A stretch of 64,000 nt of DNA from Taenia hydatigena (Eukaryota; Platyhelminthes; Cestoda; Cyclophyllidea; Taeniidae). The notes under the pieces were generated by a model that searched no databases, was not told where the DNA came from, and worked only from the letters and a program-made list of their open reading frames with translations. The stretch's first letter is position 1; each line of letters starts with the position of its first letter. A program made the position numbers and the translations under genes. The DNA lies in the NCBI GenBank assembly GCA_036345935.2, contig JADWOT020000003.1, positions 22,648,509 through 22,712,508 of the forward strand, written 5' to 3'. Below are positions 40,152-51,854 of the stretch, piece by piece.

Positions 40152-40861
40152 GGCCACCCAGCCGTATAGCACCCAAACACTAGCCCTCACTGTGGATGGC
40201 ACTTTCTGATACAGTAAAACAAATCAAGGTGGGCTAGAGAACTAAATGACGTTGACGATTTGCCAAAATTAAACACTTATTTTGCTAACATTTACGGGTA
40301 ATAATATGGTGTGAGGTGACCCCTAACCATTAACTGGCAATCGTGTTTCATAATTGTTCAAAATCCTCATTATTTTTAGTTCAAAATTAGCAACAAACAC
40401 GAATGTAGGCCTTTCGTTCGTAAAATAAATAGTAAAGCAAAAGATTTTAATAAGTTTAAGCACTAAAAACCTATTCAAGTAGTTTATACACATTTTAATT
40501 TTGAAAGTTGCGTTGCGGTGCTTTGAGACGTCCCTGTTGGTATTGTAGTGATCTCGAAATTTTAGCTTTAAATTATCTCGAGTATGTGGATTTTTGAAGA
40601 TTTGGTTCACCAATTTTCATCGCAAAACTTCCCTGAAAAAAGGGTGGAAGTAACACTCAAGCAAAATGTTTTGACAACGCGCAGTATTGATCGGGCCTAG
40701 TGGCTGGCACGCAGACAAGGCTATACGGTGGGGACTAAGTCGCTTGTTGCCGAAGAGGCAATTAAAAAAATACAGCTTATGGATTTCAATAGATCTACTT
40801 CGCTGTATTCTTAACAACCTCAGCACACCTGACCCCACTGTCTCACTGTTGAAGAATCGCC

Positions 40862-41063
40862 CACGTTGCCGCCTGGCGCCGCTCAACCGACTGAATCCAC
40901 GCAATAAAGGCTGGCCCCCCGGCAGCAGACGAAACCATCTCAATCTCCACCGCAAAATCCCTAGAACATAAGCAACTCGATCCCAGCACCATGGGCAATC
41001 CCCCAGAGAACTCTATTTTGAAGCTTTCCAAGGCGTGCAGCGCTTTGCGGTCTAAACAGGCGG
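40862..41063 (-). CDS. Orphan exon-like open frame, unidentified
   Basis: Minus-strand segment between a CCTGTTTAG acceptor and a GTGAGA donor, open in one frame across 202 bases and richer in G+C than its flanks, like the confirmed exons. It encodes RKALHALESFKIEF, then a Gly/Ser/Val-rich part ending IAWIQSVERRQAATWAIL. I do not recognise the family. It lies between the dynein stop (41240) and the dehydrogenase ATG (40151). Its entry phase does not match the dynein exons. Its exit phase would match the dehydrogenase reading frame only through a weak acceptor near 40187. It could be an extra 5' exon of that gene, an exon of an unseen gene, or a relic. Confidence 0.35.
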
Positions 41064-41239
41064 AGAATATAAAAAAAAGCCTAAGTCAATGAAAATTTAA
41101 TCGCGCATAGGCACGTAAGCGATTTTCCGCCAGCAAAAAATATGCCAACAAGTAAATGCTCTTTCGTGAACACTACACAAGACGAATGTGATTGATGGCA
41201 AACGAGAAGGAGATCAAGGGAAAAGTAGTTCGTATCACT

Positions 41240-44200
41240 TCAGCGGACGTGGCCATACCGCCAAGCATGGTTCTGTACATCGTATTCCTCAGCCGCGGAG
41301 CTTGAAAGCTTTCGCACCAACCGATTCAATTGAACATGTTCGTCTGGTTTCGGCATGGCTAGATTCTGCAAAAGGAGAGAAAAGTTGTCCTCAATATTGC
41401 AAACTGAGACAACACGATGAGCTAAAGCCTTCATTTTGAAACATTGAGACTAACAAATTGTCAGTGAAGTAATTTACCTCATGCAGTTCAAAGAGGCGTA
41501 CTCGGCCATCATCACCACCGACAGCCAAATGGAAGCCCTTCTTGTGGAATCGACATCGGTTCAAGAGTGCATCGCCCTCCACTTGGGTGGACGCTGCGGG
41601 AACCTAAATCGGAAAAGTGGATAACAAATTACATAATAACAAGAAAACATTCCCAGAATATCTATTTAATCCATTGGAGCCAAAGTAGGTAGATCATCAA
41701 GCACCCCACTGTACCGGTCCTGAACTTTTACCAAAATGATTAATTATTCAGTAAGAGCCGAATAATAACTCGAAACGAAATTATCAATCAAATCTAAAGT
41801 GAGAATTGGACCATCACTTTACCTCATGGTCAGAATTGAGGGACCAAAAGTCCAGGCACCCAGACAAATCCGTGGTAGCAAAGAGGCCAGGATGAATGGG
41901 AGAAGCGTCACAACCAACAAAGTAGTCATTCCGGTCCTCGTAGGATAATAAAGGGTAGGCGGATGACTCGCGAACACTCCAAAGTCGCATGCTGCAGTCC
42001 ATGCCAGTGGTGACGAAAAGGGGACCTTCGACCCCGTTCGTCATGGCTACTGCAACGTCCTCTGCAATCGCTGCCACCTCTGCTCCCGCTAAAACTGACA
42101 CGCCTGTCACTGGTGCCTTGTGGCCCTCAAATTGAGTTGTCAAGCCCGCGTTCCTGTCAAAGGTGCGGGGTTTAGTGGCAGTGGCCACTGCCTGCCATAG
42201 GTATGCCCACTTCCACCACAACCGATCAATAAAATCATCTCAAATCGTGTTGAAACCACTCGCCTTCAATGTAATCGCATGCATACTAGTGTTAAAGCGG
42301 CATTGCAGACACAAAATTCTGAAAACGGGATAAATTTCGTAACATTTGTGAAAACACAAGCCCAAAGCGTGTGCTAGCCACGAAAAATACCGCCTACTTG
42401 GTAATAGCGTTGAAGCCACCATGTGCCTCGTGGAAGACTAAGCTCACTTTCAAGTCGTTATCGGCTTGAATGTCCGGGATGCAAGGAGCGAATGCGTACT
42501 CAGAGCTGAAAATCCTTATTCCGAATTGCTTTTTTTTCAATTCCCAATGGTGAGAACATGATACGAAAGCTTCACTGAACGGAACAACTAATCAATCTAG
42601 AGTATTAACGCATTGGGTTCATGTATGAAAAAGGTAGGAATGTTTGCAACTTTTACTGCAACAGATAATCCTCTCAGCCTGTTTTTAAAAAAATTAATCC
42701 TAATAAATCACAAAATGCCCTCATTCAGGAGTGGCATAAAGTTCTCGTGACTCATCTACGAATATACACAAATCCAATGATGACACATTTGCCTCCTGTC
42801 CAACAGTTTATCAAGTCGGGTCTACCTCGTGCCTACTTGATTGAAGATGGAGTCGATCACAATGCCCTTATAGGGAACACAAATGCCAAAAATCGGAACC
42901 CCATTGTGTGCGGCTAACATGGAAGTTCACCAATAGCTAGGACGGTCAAGAGTACCTAAAGCGAAAAAGCCAATGCAAGGACTACTCAACTCAGCACTTA
43001 TAAAAATCAGATATTAAAGAAGCTATTAGTATGGTGTTAGAACCGTTCATTAGAACGAGTGTACAAGCAAAGGTTAGACTGCAAAACCAAAAAATATCAG
43101 CGGATACTTACCGATTCAAAGTGTAACATTGGTAGAATAGACACAAAAATAGGGCGCCTTGGACCTCCAAACACAAGGAATTCAGTAAGGCAAATGAGAT
43201 AGATTTGTAATGAGAGGAAAAGAGTAGCAGTTTTAGGAATTTCAAGAACATCGGGACGTGAGTGATGGTAATGCTCCATTCCTAATTCATATCAGCCTTA
43301 AATTTAGTAGTCTGCTAGACAGGTGCCGAAACAATCACCTCGTGCAATAATGAAAGACCTCTTTTCATAAAAGCTGATTCCCCCCAAAAAATTACGGTTT
43401 TGTTGCAAAGGGAGCCATTTGCCTCAGGTAATTGTGATGATAGAGGGCCAAGACTGGTATCCCACCAACCATTTTTTAAAGCCATGAATTCTTAAATTTG
43501 CAGTTGTCAAGACCTAGTAATTCGTCGTCTCGGCAAATCGCATCAGTGGTTAACCCTACCCACTAAATAGACGCATTCAGAACGACCGAGTCTCAAAACT
43601 ACTTTGGATCAAAAGAGGAAGAAAAAAATTACTTGCTTTAGGTGTATGAAATATCGCACTGAAAAACACCCAACATCCGATAATAACATGGCAATATTTC
43701 CTTTATTTATGATTGTTATTATCCCTCACAGATGTCTAAAACTTTCCAAGGGTAAGTAAGCCTAAAAGCACTTTGAAACAATGCAGTGACATAGGATTCG
43801 GACAGAAGTAGAGGGGTACAGTAGAATGCGTTGGCAATCCAATTTGGCTAAACGCAAGATACTTGCATACCGCATAGGGAATAGTAACTTTACCGTTTCC
43901 AAAAGCGAAAGTGGTTGAATGTCTTGTGAATCAAGGCATTAAACTAGAACTCACAAACGCCTACTCACATCGAAAACAACTACAACAGTAAGATGGCGTT
44001 CTCAACAGGAAGACATGAAGTGAATGAGTGTTTTGAAGGTACTCAAGTGTCCATAAGTCAGTGATGATGCCGACTTTGTTGGAAGGAACTTGCACGAACA
44101 TTCAGGGCATGAAGCACCTAAGCTTGGATAAATAAAAGTTAAACGCAAGCTAAAAGCAAAGGCATCAATGACGAAGTGGAACCGACTCCTCTAGGCTGTG

Positions 44201-47200
44201 CTGATAACCAATTCTATGGTGAAGCTTTCCAGGTAAGAGGTAAGCGTTAAATTGAGCGTGCAGATGGAGAGGATTATGCGGAAAAGAAATAACGTTCCGA
44301 CTTCCCGGAAATCCCAGATCCCTCCGGAACTTATAAAAGCGACCGGGAGATAAAGTTAAGACAAGATGACAACTTCGTCCGGCAACGGCAACGTCCGGTT
44401 GAAAATGGGAAGAAGGAACGAATTAGACTAAGGAGAAATAAGAGAAACAAAGGAGATTGATGAGAAGGGATGAATCGTACTCACTTTCCATGACGCGATC
44501 CAGCATAAACTGAGCCATCTTGTGAGCCAACCAGAAACCTACTGGCATCGGGACCGGGCAGAAAAGCAAGACAGGTAGGCGTAATAGGATTGGAGGAGCG
44601 CTTCATACCCCCAGAGGAAGCAGACGTGCTGAAGGAAGGTGTGAGATCGAGGGTTTGGATAGGTGCGCCGAGCATATCGAGGGTCCAGGTGCAGAGGCGG
44701 CCCTCGGAGGAGACGCTAACAAGGTTATTGGCGTTGCGATTGCCCGTAACCACAAGACCGCATATCGCCTCGACGTGTGCAGCGCCATCGCCGGCTAGGT
44801 GCGTCATCTGCACTGGGGTTCGACGATTCACCCTGCGGGTACGGTAAAACACTAAAACTTATCAATAAGAATATGAGACAAGGTCCAAGATGAATCCTAC
44901 ATTAGTGAATGGATCATTGATGGATCTAGAATCAAAAAATAAACAGATGGGTGGGACACAGATGGATCCATGTATAGCTTGTTAAATGGATGAACAGAGG
45001 CTTTTAATAAACTTATGGAATTGCACATGCCAATGATAACACTGACAGTTCATTAAGTACCAGATGTAAAAATAACGGATAAACTAGGAAAGATAATGCC
45101 AAGCGCAACAACTTCAGTGCCATTTGAGTCAAATAGGACTCATCAGATGGACCTAAAAACGGGGCAATGAAAGGAATCGATGGATGATGGATACACGGAT
45201 ATGAGTCTTGGACAAATAAACAATGTTTGAATAAGAGGGTGGATCTAGGAGGGGTGGATAAATAAATGGAATCATAAAATAACATATGAACGACAAGATG
45301 TGAGATGAACGTACCTTTAAATGAATGGAATAGACTGGAAGATGGGAGGATTACAAAAGAACAGAAGTACGAATTAAATGGAATGGGAGGGGAAAGGTGG
45401 AGGAAAAGAGGTGGATAGCCTAACAAAATGTCACTTTATCCCCTTAGATAAGTGCTTTGCTGATTCTTGTGGATCGTGACTTGATTGCAACTAATCCTTT
45501 AAAAGAAGCTTAAAAAGGATGGATTAGATCAATGGATGAGGAATGAATCGATTTGATGAAAAATGACAGAACATGGACGGACGAATAAAGCTGGGATGGA
45601 TGATGGGTAAGCAAATAATCGGCGGAGGCAAATGAGTTTGAGATGAACAGATTGATTTTGGGATGGATCCGAGATGAATGAACCCAATAACGTGTGGATG
45701 AAATAGTAGCCACGTAGATAGATGGAGAGCATAGATAAATGTAAGAACAGTGAAAAGATTTGGAATGGATGAAATAATAAGTATGGATAAAAGAATTGAA
45801 GAAAAACAGATAAGCCTGAAATGATAGATTGAATTGAGATGGGCAGATGTGTGGGTGAGATCGAAGCCGTACGATTTGAGAATGGATGGGCACATGATCG
45901 GGAAGAAGACAGACAGATGGGAGAGCAAGAACCAAATGACTTAAAAATCAAGGGCGGTGGAATACATGAGTGGTTTAAGGATGAATTGTTGAATCTGAGA
46001 TTGAAGAACAAATGGCCGTGGAATGGGCAAGTTAGCAGAAAAGAGTAGGATTTGCGTAGGGGTGAACGAATCAATTTTGGGTGGATGTGGTGTCGAAAAG
46101 CTATACGGATTGAATGAAAGGACAAGTGGAAAGATTCACGATGCATGAAATGATCATCTTAGAAGCAACAGACAGATAAATTGAGGAGTTGAAGATGGGT
46201 TAGGAATAAGTAAGGAAAAGCGATGGAGGAGGGAATCAAATATAGATGAATAGACTAGGAATAATAGTTATGCGTGAATAGATGAATGAATGAGCTCAGG
46301 ATATGAGTCAATGGGTGAATGACTGGATAAATAAAGGAAAAACACTTGCTTCAATTGGATGTCATACCATAGACCATCCACTCTTTTGCGATTAAAGCTA
46401 CTAGGCCTTACAGCTATAATGGACTCATCCTTAAAGTCGCGCCCCATAACACCACCAGAGATGACCTCGAAGCCACAGATGGAAGGCCAAAAAGATAGAC
46501 GGATGAATGAGCGTGCGTTTACACAAAGAATGGATCATAAAAATGTAGAAACAAATCTACCTCAATTCAACGGCGGTGATTTCAACCAACAATTCACCTG
46601 CTATCCCATAGGACAATCTGTCCACCCCTTGTGCCTCCAATTACCATGGTGGGATTAAACTCAGTCAATGTTGCCGCGGTGATGTCAACTCGGTAGGTGA
46701 AGACGTACTCCGGGACCGTCTGTCGATACTTCAGATTCCATACGCAACAACACGAACCCTCGATGCCATCCTCGCCAACACCACTGCCCTCACGAGCCTG
46801 CGTTTGATAGGCGGCCAAGAGAAGCTCCGGATGCACTGTGGACCAGTCGAGAGCCACCACTGAACTTCGCCCCCCGCCCGGTACGTAGGTCTTGTCATAG
46901 AAGTCACCGATATACTTCATCAGCTGTTTTCCCTGCCTAAAAGTAGAAAGCGCACTGAGGATTAGCCCTTGGAGTGCAAATACTTTTAAATAAGCAATAA
47001 TCCAAATTCAGATAACCCAATGGTCAAATGAATAGATATGCGGGTGTAGATCGAAGATCCTGCGATTGATAAGGGAATGGAGCATCAGATAGGTCAGCAT
47101 TTCAAATAAACGTACGAAATGGAGAAAAGCTCCCGATCTAATGAATGGGCTAAAGAATTTTCGGATTAGTGAATGAGAAACTTGGCTGTACATGGATAGG

Positions 47201-49435
47201 TTGAAGAACACTATTTGGTAGGATGGATGGATCCTGCGCGGATAGGTGGAATATTTTCAGTTGGACCAAATAAAGGACCCTAAGCGACTGAAATTCATTC
47301 AGACGATAGATTCAAGCACACGACAATGCGTGAGAAAAAAGCGAGAACCAAGGCGACACTCCGGAAAAGGAATGAGAATGGATTAAATAGTTGCAAAGAA
47401 CGTATGAATGAACAGAGACAACTGAATGTTTAAAAATTAAAAACTTAGAACGCACTATGCACAAGAGAAACGATCACAGACCAATCGATGCGAGGAAGCG
47501 AGCAAAATATGTAGACAAACATAGGCCTCGAAATGAATTATGCTTAAACCCGTGCATAATCACATTTGCAAAAATGAACTGTTTTAGATGAACTCAAAGG
47601 CATCACCACTGGCGATCAATGCAATGATAAGGGGATGTGTCTATTGATTCAATTAAAACAAAGGCCGAATTTACATAAATTCCGCTCCAAACTAATACCA
47701 TAGGCAGTAGCCTCAGAATTCACGAGTCCGAGGCCGATGCGCCACATTTTAAAGACCGAATTCTCTCAGCAGCAATATTACCTCGCACAAGAAAAACTGA
47801 CGCTAGTAAGCATTATCGAATACTACCCAAAAGGTATTTAAAAAGAGTTACAAAACTATCGTAAGAGCTAAAGAATCCAATCCTGGAAAGGAATCATCGC
47901 AATATTTATTAATTCGTTGGCGTTGAAAACAGGAGACGCATTGATTCAAATGGAAACGAATGTGACAACACCCAGCAGGACTTATGACAACGTAGGAGCA
48001 AAGAACGGTAGTTCGAATAACAAGTAGAACAACGATCAAAACACAACGAATTCGAAGAACTAAAAACTAACGAAATAACCAGAAGAAAGCCAAAGTCAAT
48101 GAAAAAGTAACGCGAAATATTTGAAGAAAGCGCAAACCAGGAAAACGAAAGTGAAAGAATGGCATAGGTTGCAAAGAAGCATACGGCAGAACGAAAAATC
48201 GAATGAATTGACGAAACAAGCAGTATGACAAATATGTAAAGGTCGTGCCACACAAGAGGCAAAAAACAGCCAATAAAAAAACAGGTCCCAAAGCAGAATA
48301 ATGATGACTCCCATCAAATACTACAGTTCTTGCATCAGCAATACAAGGCCTCATAAATGGAGCGTTTTAGAAGCGTATGTGACTCACGCATCCTCCTCCC
48401 GTTCAGCACCGCTGTAGTCGAAAAAGATGTCATTGGGCTCCTCCAGAGCACGTTGAACGATCCGCGAAGTGCGGAAGAAGAATTCGTGAAAAGATTCCGT
48501 TTCCATTGCCGCCTGCTTCTCCTCCTCTGTCAATTCGCGCGCTAAAAATAAGGAGGACTAGGCGCTAAATAAACATGTGTAAGTAGTGATGACTAGAGAC
48601 GGCGGTTTCCAGTGTGGGTGTTTTTAGAGTGAAAATGTTAGTCGAATTAGCCTACGTGGCGCAGATTTCGCAGGAGTTTCGGGGTGGTCAAAGCGGACGG
48701 ATTTGTTGAGCTCAAGGCTCCTTATAAATTGGGTCACCTCGGGTAGGTGCGAGTCGTTCTCGTTGTAGGGAATAGCTACACAATGGGAAAAGAGTCAGCG
48801 TTAGCATCAGCAAGAGGTAACACTTCCTGAAAGAAACAGATGAAACGGACAAAAGAGACGGAGGATTCAAAGTGCAAATACTAGACCGACCTCCTATTTC
48901 ATCGTCCCATTCGAAACTTTGCAATCCAAGAAATGTGCGTGAAGCATCATCGTTCCACCTCTCTATGGTGGGAGCTGGCATAAGCGGTGAGTGATTTGCA
49001 GGCAGGAACTTACAATTCACTTTAGGAAGATACTCCTGGTCAGTTTGGACTTGTTTCGAATAAGTGATAAGTTCTCGTGAATCTATGGAGCACTGATAAA
49101 CCTTCGACAACGATAATTTTGGCTGCGGTCGACTTTCCATGGTGTCGGAACTAAGAATTAACTCGAAACCAGAAAAGATACATAGAATTTGAGTTAATTG
49201 AGCTAGCTGATTTTCCCAGATCGTTGTGATCCAAGTCCCCATTCGTTCCAATGCTACTGGTAACACCCAGTTCTTTCAGGATTCCATCGACGGAAATAAA
49301 ATCCACAGATGGCATACTAAAAGATGGAGGAAAAACCTTAATTTGTTGTTCTTCCTTCCGTAGCCTCTCCTCCCTTAAAGCAGCTAGCTTGGCTTTTTTT
49401 CTAGCCAATTCGGCTTTTCTATCCACGCCAGACAT
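41240..49435 (-). CDS. DYNC1I: Cytoplasmic dynein intermediate chain, complete
   Basis: The intermediate chain is the WD-repeat scaffold of cytoplasmic dynein; its N terminus binds dynactin p150Glued and the light chains. Ten exons, all in phase: 49182-49435, 49021-49150, 48891-48960, 48656-48775, 48388-48541, 46598-46936, 44485-44832, 41823-42153, 41478-41603 and 41240-41365 (TGA), total 665 residues (animal chains about 610-650). The N-terminal charged helix ARKKAKLAALREERLRKEE (about 9-29) is typical. Then come SLSKVYQCS with ELITYSKQVQTD, ELTEEEK and NDIFFDYSG (matching DIFFDYSGRD), and WD repeats from about 265, including ALDWSTVHPELLLAAY, GGQIVLWDSRVNRRTPVQ, FEGHKAPVTG, GMDCSMRLWSV and VGGDDGRVRLFELHE. 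Splice points such as WDS-R and HG-K fall in recognisable repeat motifs. The weakest boundaries are the donor after exon 3 (GTCGGT) and the GAG acceptor of exon 3. Confidence 0.95.
42154..44484 (-). other. DYNC1I: Dynein intermediate chain intron, 2.3 kb
   Basis: Donor GTGAGT after SRHG, acceptor CCTTTGACAG before KNAGLTTQFEGH. No other feature recognised. Confidence 0.7.
44870..46340. repeat. Degenerate GGATGAAT-type repeat in dynein introns
   Basis: The plus strand is filled with variants of ATGGATG, GGATGAATG and AGATGG, strongly G/A/T-biased and nearly free of long C runs. It is a decayed tandem array, not a clean microsatellite. The bias explains the long open frames on the minus strand here (Ser/Ile/His/Phe-rich), which are not genes. 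A shorter stretch of the same kind lies at about 47010-47260 in the next intron, and similar sequence at about 63190-63730. It fills most of the intron between the exons ending 46598 and starting 44832. Confidence 0.75.
46937..48387 (-). other. DYNC1I: Dynein intermediate chain intron, 1.45 kb
   Basis: Phase-2 intron, donor GTGAGT, acceptor CTTTTAG. It contains some of the GGATG-type degenerate repeat near 47010-47260; otherwise nothing is recognised. Confidence 0.7.
48961..49020 (-). other. DYNC1I: 60-bp in-frame intron of dynein
   Basis: On the minus strand it starts GTGAAT and ends CATAGAG. Like the 36-bp intron it is a multiple of three with no stop, so retention would add 20 residues. 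Alternative use of GTAAGT seven bases in would make a stop codon at the junction. It could also be exonic; the case for splicing is that the duplicated copy near 56.5 kb stops matching just past this junction. Confidence 0.45.
49151..49181 (-). other. DYNC1I: 31-bp intron of dynein
   Basis: On the minus strand it reads GTATCTTTTC at the start and TTAATTCTTAG at the end. Splicing joins AT to T (Ile85) and links the helix exon to the SLSKVYQCS exon in frame; without splicing the frame ends at the TAG of its own acceptor. At 31 bp it is near the lower limit for spliceosomal introns. Confidence 0.8.
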
Positions 49436-49804
49436 GCCAAAAACAACTATTCAGCAATTTCGAGTCTTCGGTCCCTAACAGTGATGACTGAAACAAGACA
49501 GAATTTTATGAAGTTTTGGTGCAAGTGTGTAAAAATAATTAGGATGATACTATGCTACGAACGTCACTACGATTTATTAAAAACAACAAATTTTTAGAAA
49601 AGGGGGAATTTTTTCTTCATACTAAATAATTTTTAAACGAAGGCATCTCATCAAGAGTAGCTTGCGTAGATTTTCTATTAATCGCGAGGAAAATTGCTAT
49701 ATTGCTGTGTCGCTATTGCAATATTGCTGTGAAAAAGTTAAGACTGTGTAAAAAGGCATATAAACGACTAAGGTTGTAGAATATCGCCAATTCACCGGGT
49801 AAGA
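49436..49804. promoter_or_regulatory. Shared divergent promoter region, dynein and kinesin
   Basis: Only 369 bp separate the two divergent start codons. TATAAA at 49759-49764 lies about 41 bp upstream of the kinesin ATG on the plus strand. Two imperfect copies of an ATTGC...ATATTGCTGTG unit lie at 49693-49709 and 49715-49731. Whether these bind a factor is unknown. Confidence 0.5.
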
Positions 49805-51451
49805 ATGTCGTGTGAGGATGACCGTGAGAAATGCCATGGTACTAATAGCCACAGTCATGAATGCAGTGCCACAGTTTGCCTTCTCCGAAGCCCTGATGAA
49901 AATGCATCCTCACCTGTGCCTTCACCTTCGACATTGGATACTTCCTACAAGTCATCCTCCAATACCCCACTAGTCTGGTGCTTCCAACCCCAACTCCTCC
50001 GACCGCAAAGCACTCAACTTACCAGGTCTGAGCAAAATTGCGGCGAATCATGCGACACCTACAAGAACTCGTCACTCCATCCCGACGAAGCTGATGGCGA
50101 CGCTGGCAGTCCTCGCTCCGAAAAAACCACAACTTGTGACTCCCCCACACTATGCTCCCTCATTTCCGATTTGGAGGAAGATTCTATCATCACTGAAGTG
50201 AGTTCCGTCTCCATGCACCCGAGTGATTGGAGCCTCTCCTCCCAACTCACCGCCAAATCGGACCAGTCTAACCAGGCACCAGAGAAGTTTAAAGCCTCCA
50301 TCCTCGAGTCAACTATGAATCTTATGAAGTATCGTCTCAATTATCCCCTCCTCTTGGCCAAGTCTCGCCACCTCACCAGCACACAAATGCCCTTCACTTG
50401 TGCACACAGCCTTGGTTCGTTCGCCGAAGAGGTTCTGCGCAAACGCGCTGATCGAGAACCCCCAAACGCAGTTGCCAGACCAAGTGCTCTGGATGCTGCG
50501 TTGTGGTACATTAAACACCAGTGGAAATCTCGTTACTACACCCTACTGAACGCTGTTGACCTACTCTACAAGGACTACCAACTGCTGCACCACGTTAGTG
50601 CAGATCAGAACCAACGTAGCCACCACGTCGTGTTCCCCCAACGCCTTCTCTCCACCTATTTGGTGGATAGCCTCGTTGTGGAAAACGATAAAAGCGTTCA
50701 AATTGGTGTGCTAGCTGGCGCTGACCCTGTCACCCATCTGGCCAATCGGATCGCAGAGCACACATCCGCCTGCCCTCGAGCCCACGCCTGGCCGCATCGC
50801 TTTAATGCCTCCGTGTGTTTCATTCTCGACGTCATCGCACAGTGTCGCTTGTTGCGTGTGCAATTGGACAAAATGACTGAATTTCATGATCGCGCATTTC
50901 GACTGACAACACAGGCGAGAGAGCAGCGGGATCGTTTGAGGAGGTGCATGGTGGAGCAAAGGACAGCCATCGTCAAAGTCGCCAAATCGCTCACAGAAGT
51001 GCGTGGGCGAATCACACACATGCAACGAGGGCCACCGGTTGAAATCAGACGCGTGCAGAGTCTCTCACAGGAGGAGCAGAATATGGTGCAAATTCAGGAG
51101 AAAATAGCCAATCAACGGTCGCAGATCTCGGTCCTGGAAACGATCCTACGGGAGGAGGAGGCGAAACGTCGGTATATGCACAACCGACTTCAGGAAATCA
51201 CTGGGAACATTCGCGTTCTCTGTCGAGTGCGACCGCATAGCCCGTCACGGAAGCATCCCATCGACTACCTCAAAGTCACCTCCGATGACAAACTGTTGCT
51301 CTGTCCAAACGAAATTCCCGAAGTCCTACTGGGAAGCGCTTCCTCAATCCCGCAATTCAGTCTGTTGTTTGCTTGTTTTTGTGGTTTTATTTACGATCAC
51401 TCGTGTGGCCATATATCTTTTGAGGGTGAGCTATTCTTTGGGTCGCGCTAG
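49805..51451 (+). CDS. Kinesin-14 tail and neck, motor domain not found
   Basis: Kinesin-14 proteins are minus-end-directed motors with the motor at the C terminus. The frame opens with ATG and encodes a Ser-rich tail, a helical middle part (about 170-330), a coiled coil (about 350-465; for example DRLRRCMVEQRTAIVKVAKSL and QEKIANQRSQISVLETIL; both shortened here) and the family's neck-motor junction TGNIRVLCRVRP at 466-477. The motor then fades out: after LLLCPNEIPEV the frame loses resemblance and stops at 51451. The nucleotide-binding GQTGSGKT loop and later motor motifs were not found before the next gene's exons at 54769. The true 3' exon end is unclear; GT sites near 51358 and 51425 are possible donors but lead to nothing recognisable. 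It is either a truncated gene or one whose motor exons were displaced. Confidence 0.8.
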   Translation: MSCEDDREKCHGTNSHSHECSATVCLLRSPDENASSPVPSPSTLDTSYKSSSNTPLVWCFQPQLLRPQSTQLTRSEQNCGESCDTYKNSSLHPDEADGDAGSPRSEKTTTCDSPTLCSLISDLEEDSIITEVSSVSMHPSDWSLSSQLTAKSDQSNQAPEKFKASILESTMNLMKYRLNYPLLLAKSRHLTSTQMPFTCAHSLGSFAEEVLRKRADREPPNAVARPSALDAALWYIKHQWKSRYYTLLNAVDLLYKDYQLLHHVSADQNQRSHHVVFPQRLLSTYLVDSLVVENDKSVQIGVLAGADPVTHLANRIAEHTSACPRAHAWPHRFNASVCFILDVIAQCRLLRVQLDKMTEFHDRAFRLTTQAREQRDRLRRCMVEQRTAIVKVAKSLTEVRGRITHMQRGPPVEIRRVQSLSQEEQNMVQIQEKIANQRSQISVLETILREEEAKRRYMHNRLQEITGNIRVLCRVRPHSPSRKHPIDYLKVTSDDKLLLCPNEIPEVLLGSASSIPQFSLLFACFCGFIYDHSCGHISFEGELFFGSR

Positions 51452-51854
51452 CAGTTCAAATTTCTTTCTATCGACTGAACGCATTTTTCTGGTTATGTAT
51501 TATGGCTTCTTTTGCCTTAAGGTTTGTTTCAAACGCTTTGAACCCCTTTATCTATCTTGAAATATTCTTGCAAGTCAGCAAGCGAATGGCATTTTAATTA
51601 TTTAGGAATTTATAAAATAAGAGTTGGGGCATAATAAAGGAAACTGCGTAATCCTTATTTTTTATTTTGAAGATAAAACAGATTTCATAGGACATTATTT
51701 ATGGCATCGAAGCATGTGAACCAACGTATGGAAATACGAGCATATGTTTGGTTACAATCGAGGTCTTGCTTTACCAACTGTAAACAACCTATCTCTTGCA
51801 AATCACTAAGTAATAATTACAATAATCTTACATGCGATATAATGCTATGCTTAC
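51452..51854. other. Spacer between kinesin fragment and LTR nest
   Basis: AT-rich, with no motor-domain exon or other feature recognised. Confidence 0.6.

Noticed and set aside
45510..46146. Minus-strand open frames up to 205 codons
   Set aside because: They arise from the GATG-type repeat and are Ser/Phe/Ile/His-biased in all frames; they lie within a dynein intron.
48712..49266. 184-codon minus frame running through dynein exons and introns
   Set aside because: It reads through the 60-bp intron and starts inside exon 1 in another frame; the joined exon chain explains the same conserved part better.
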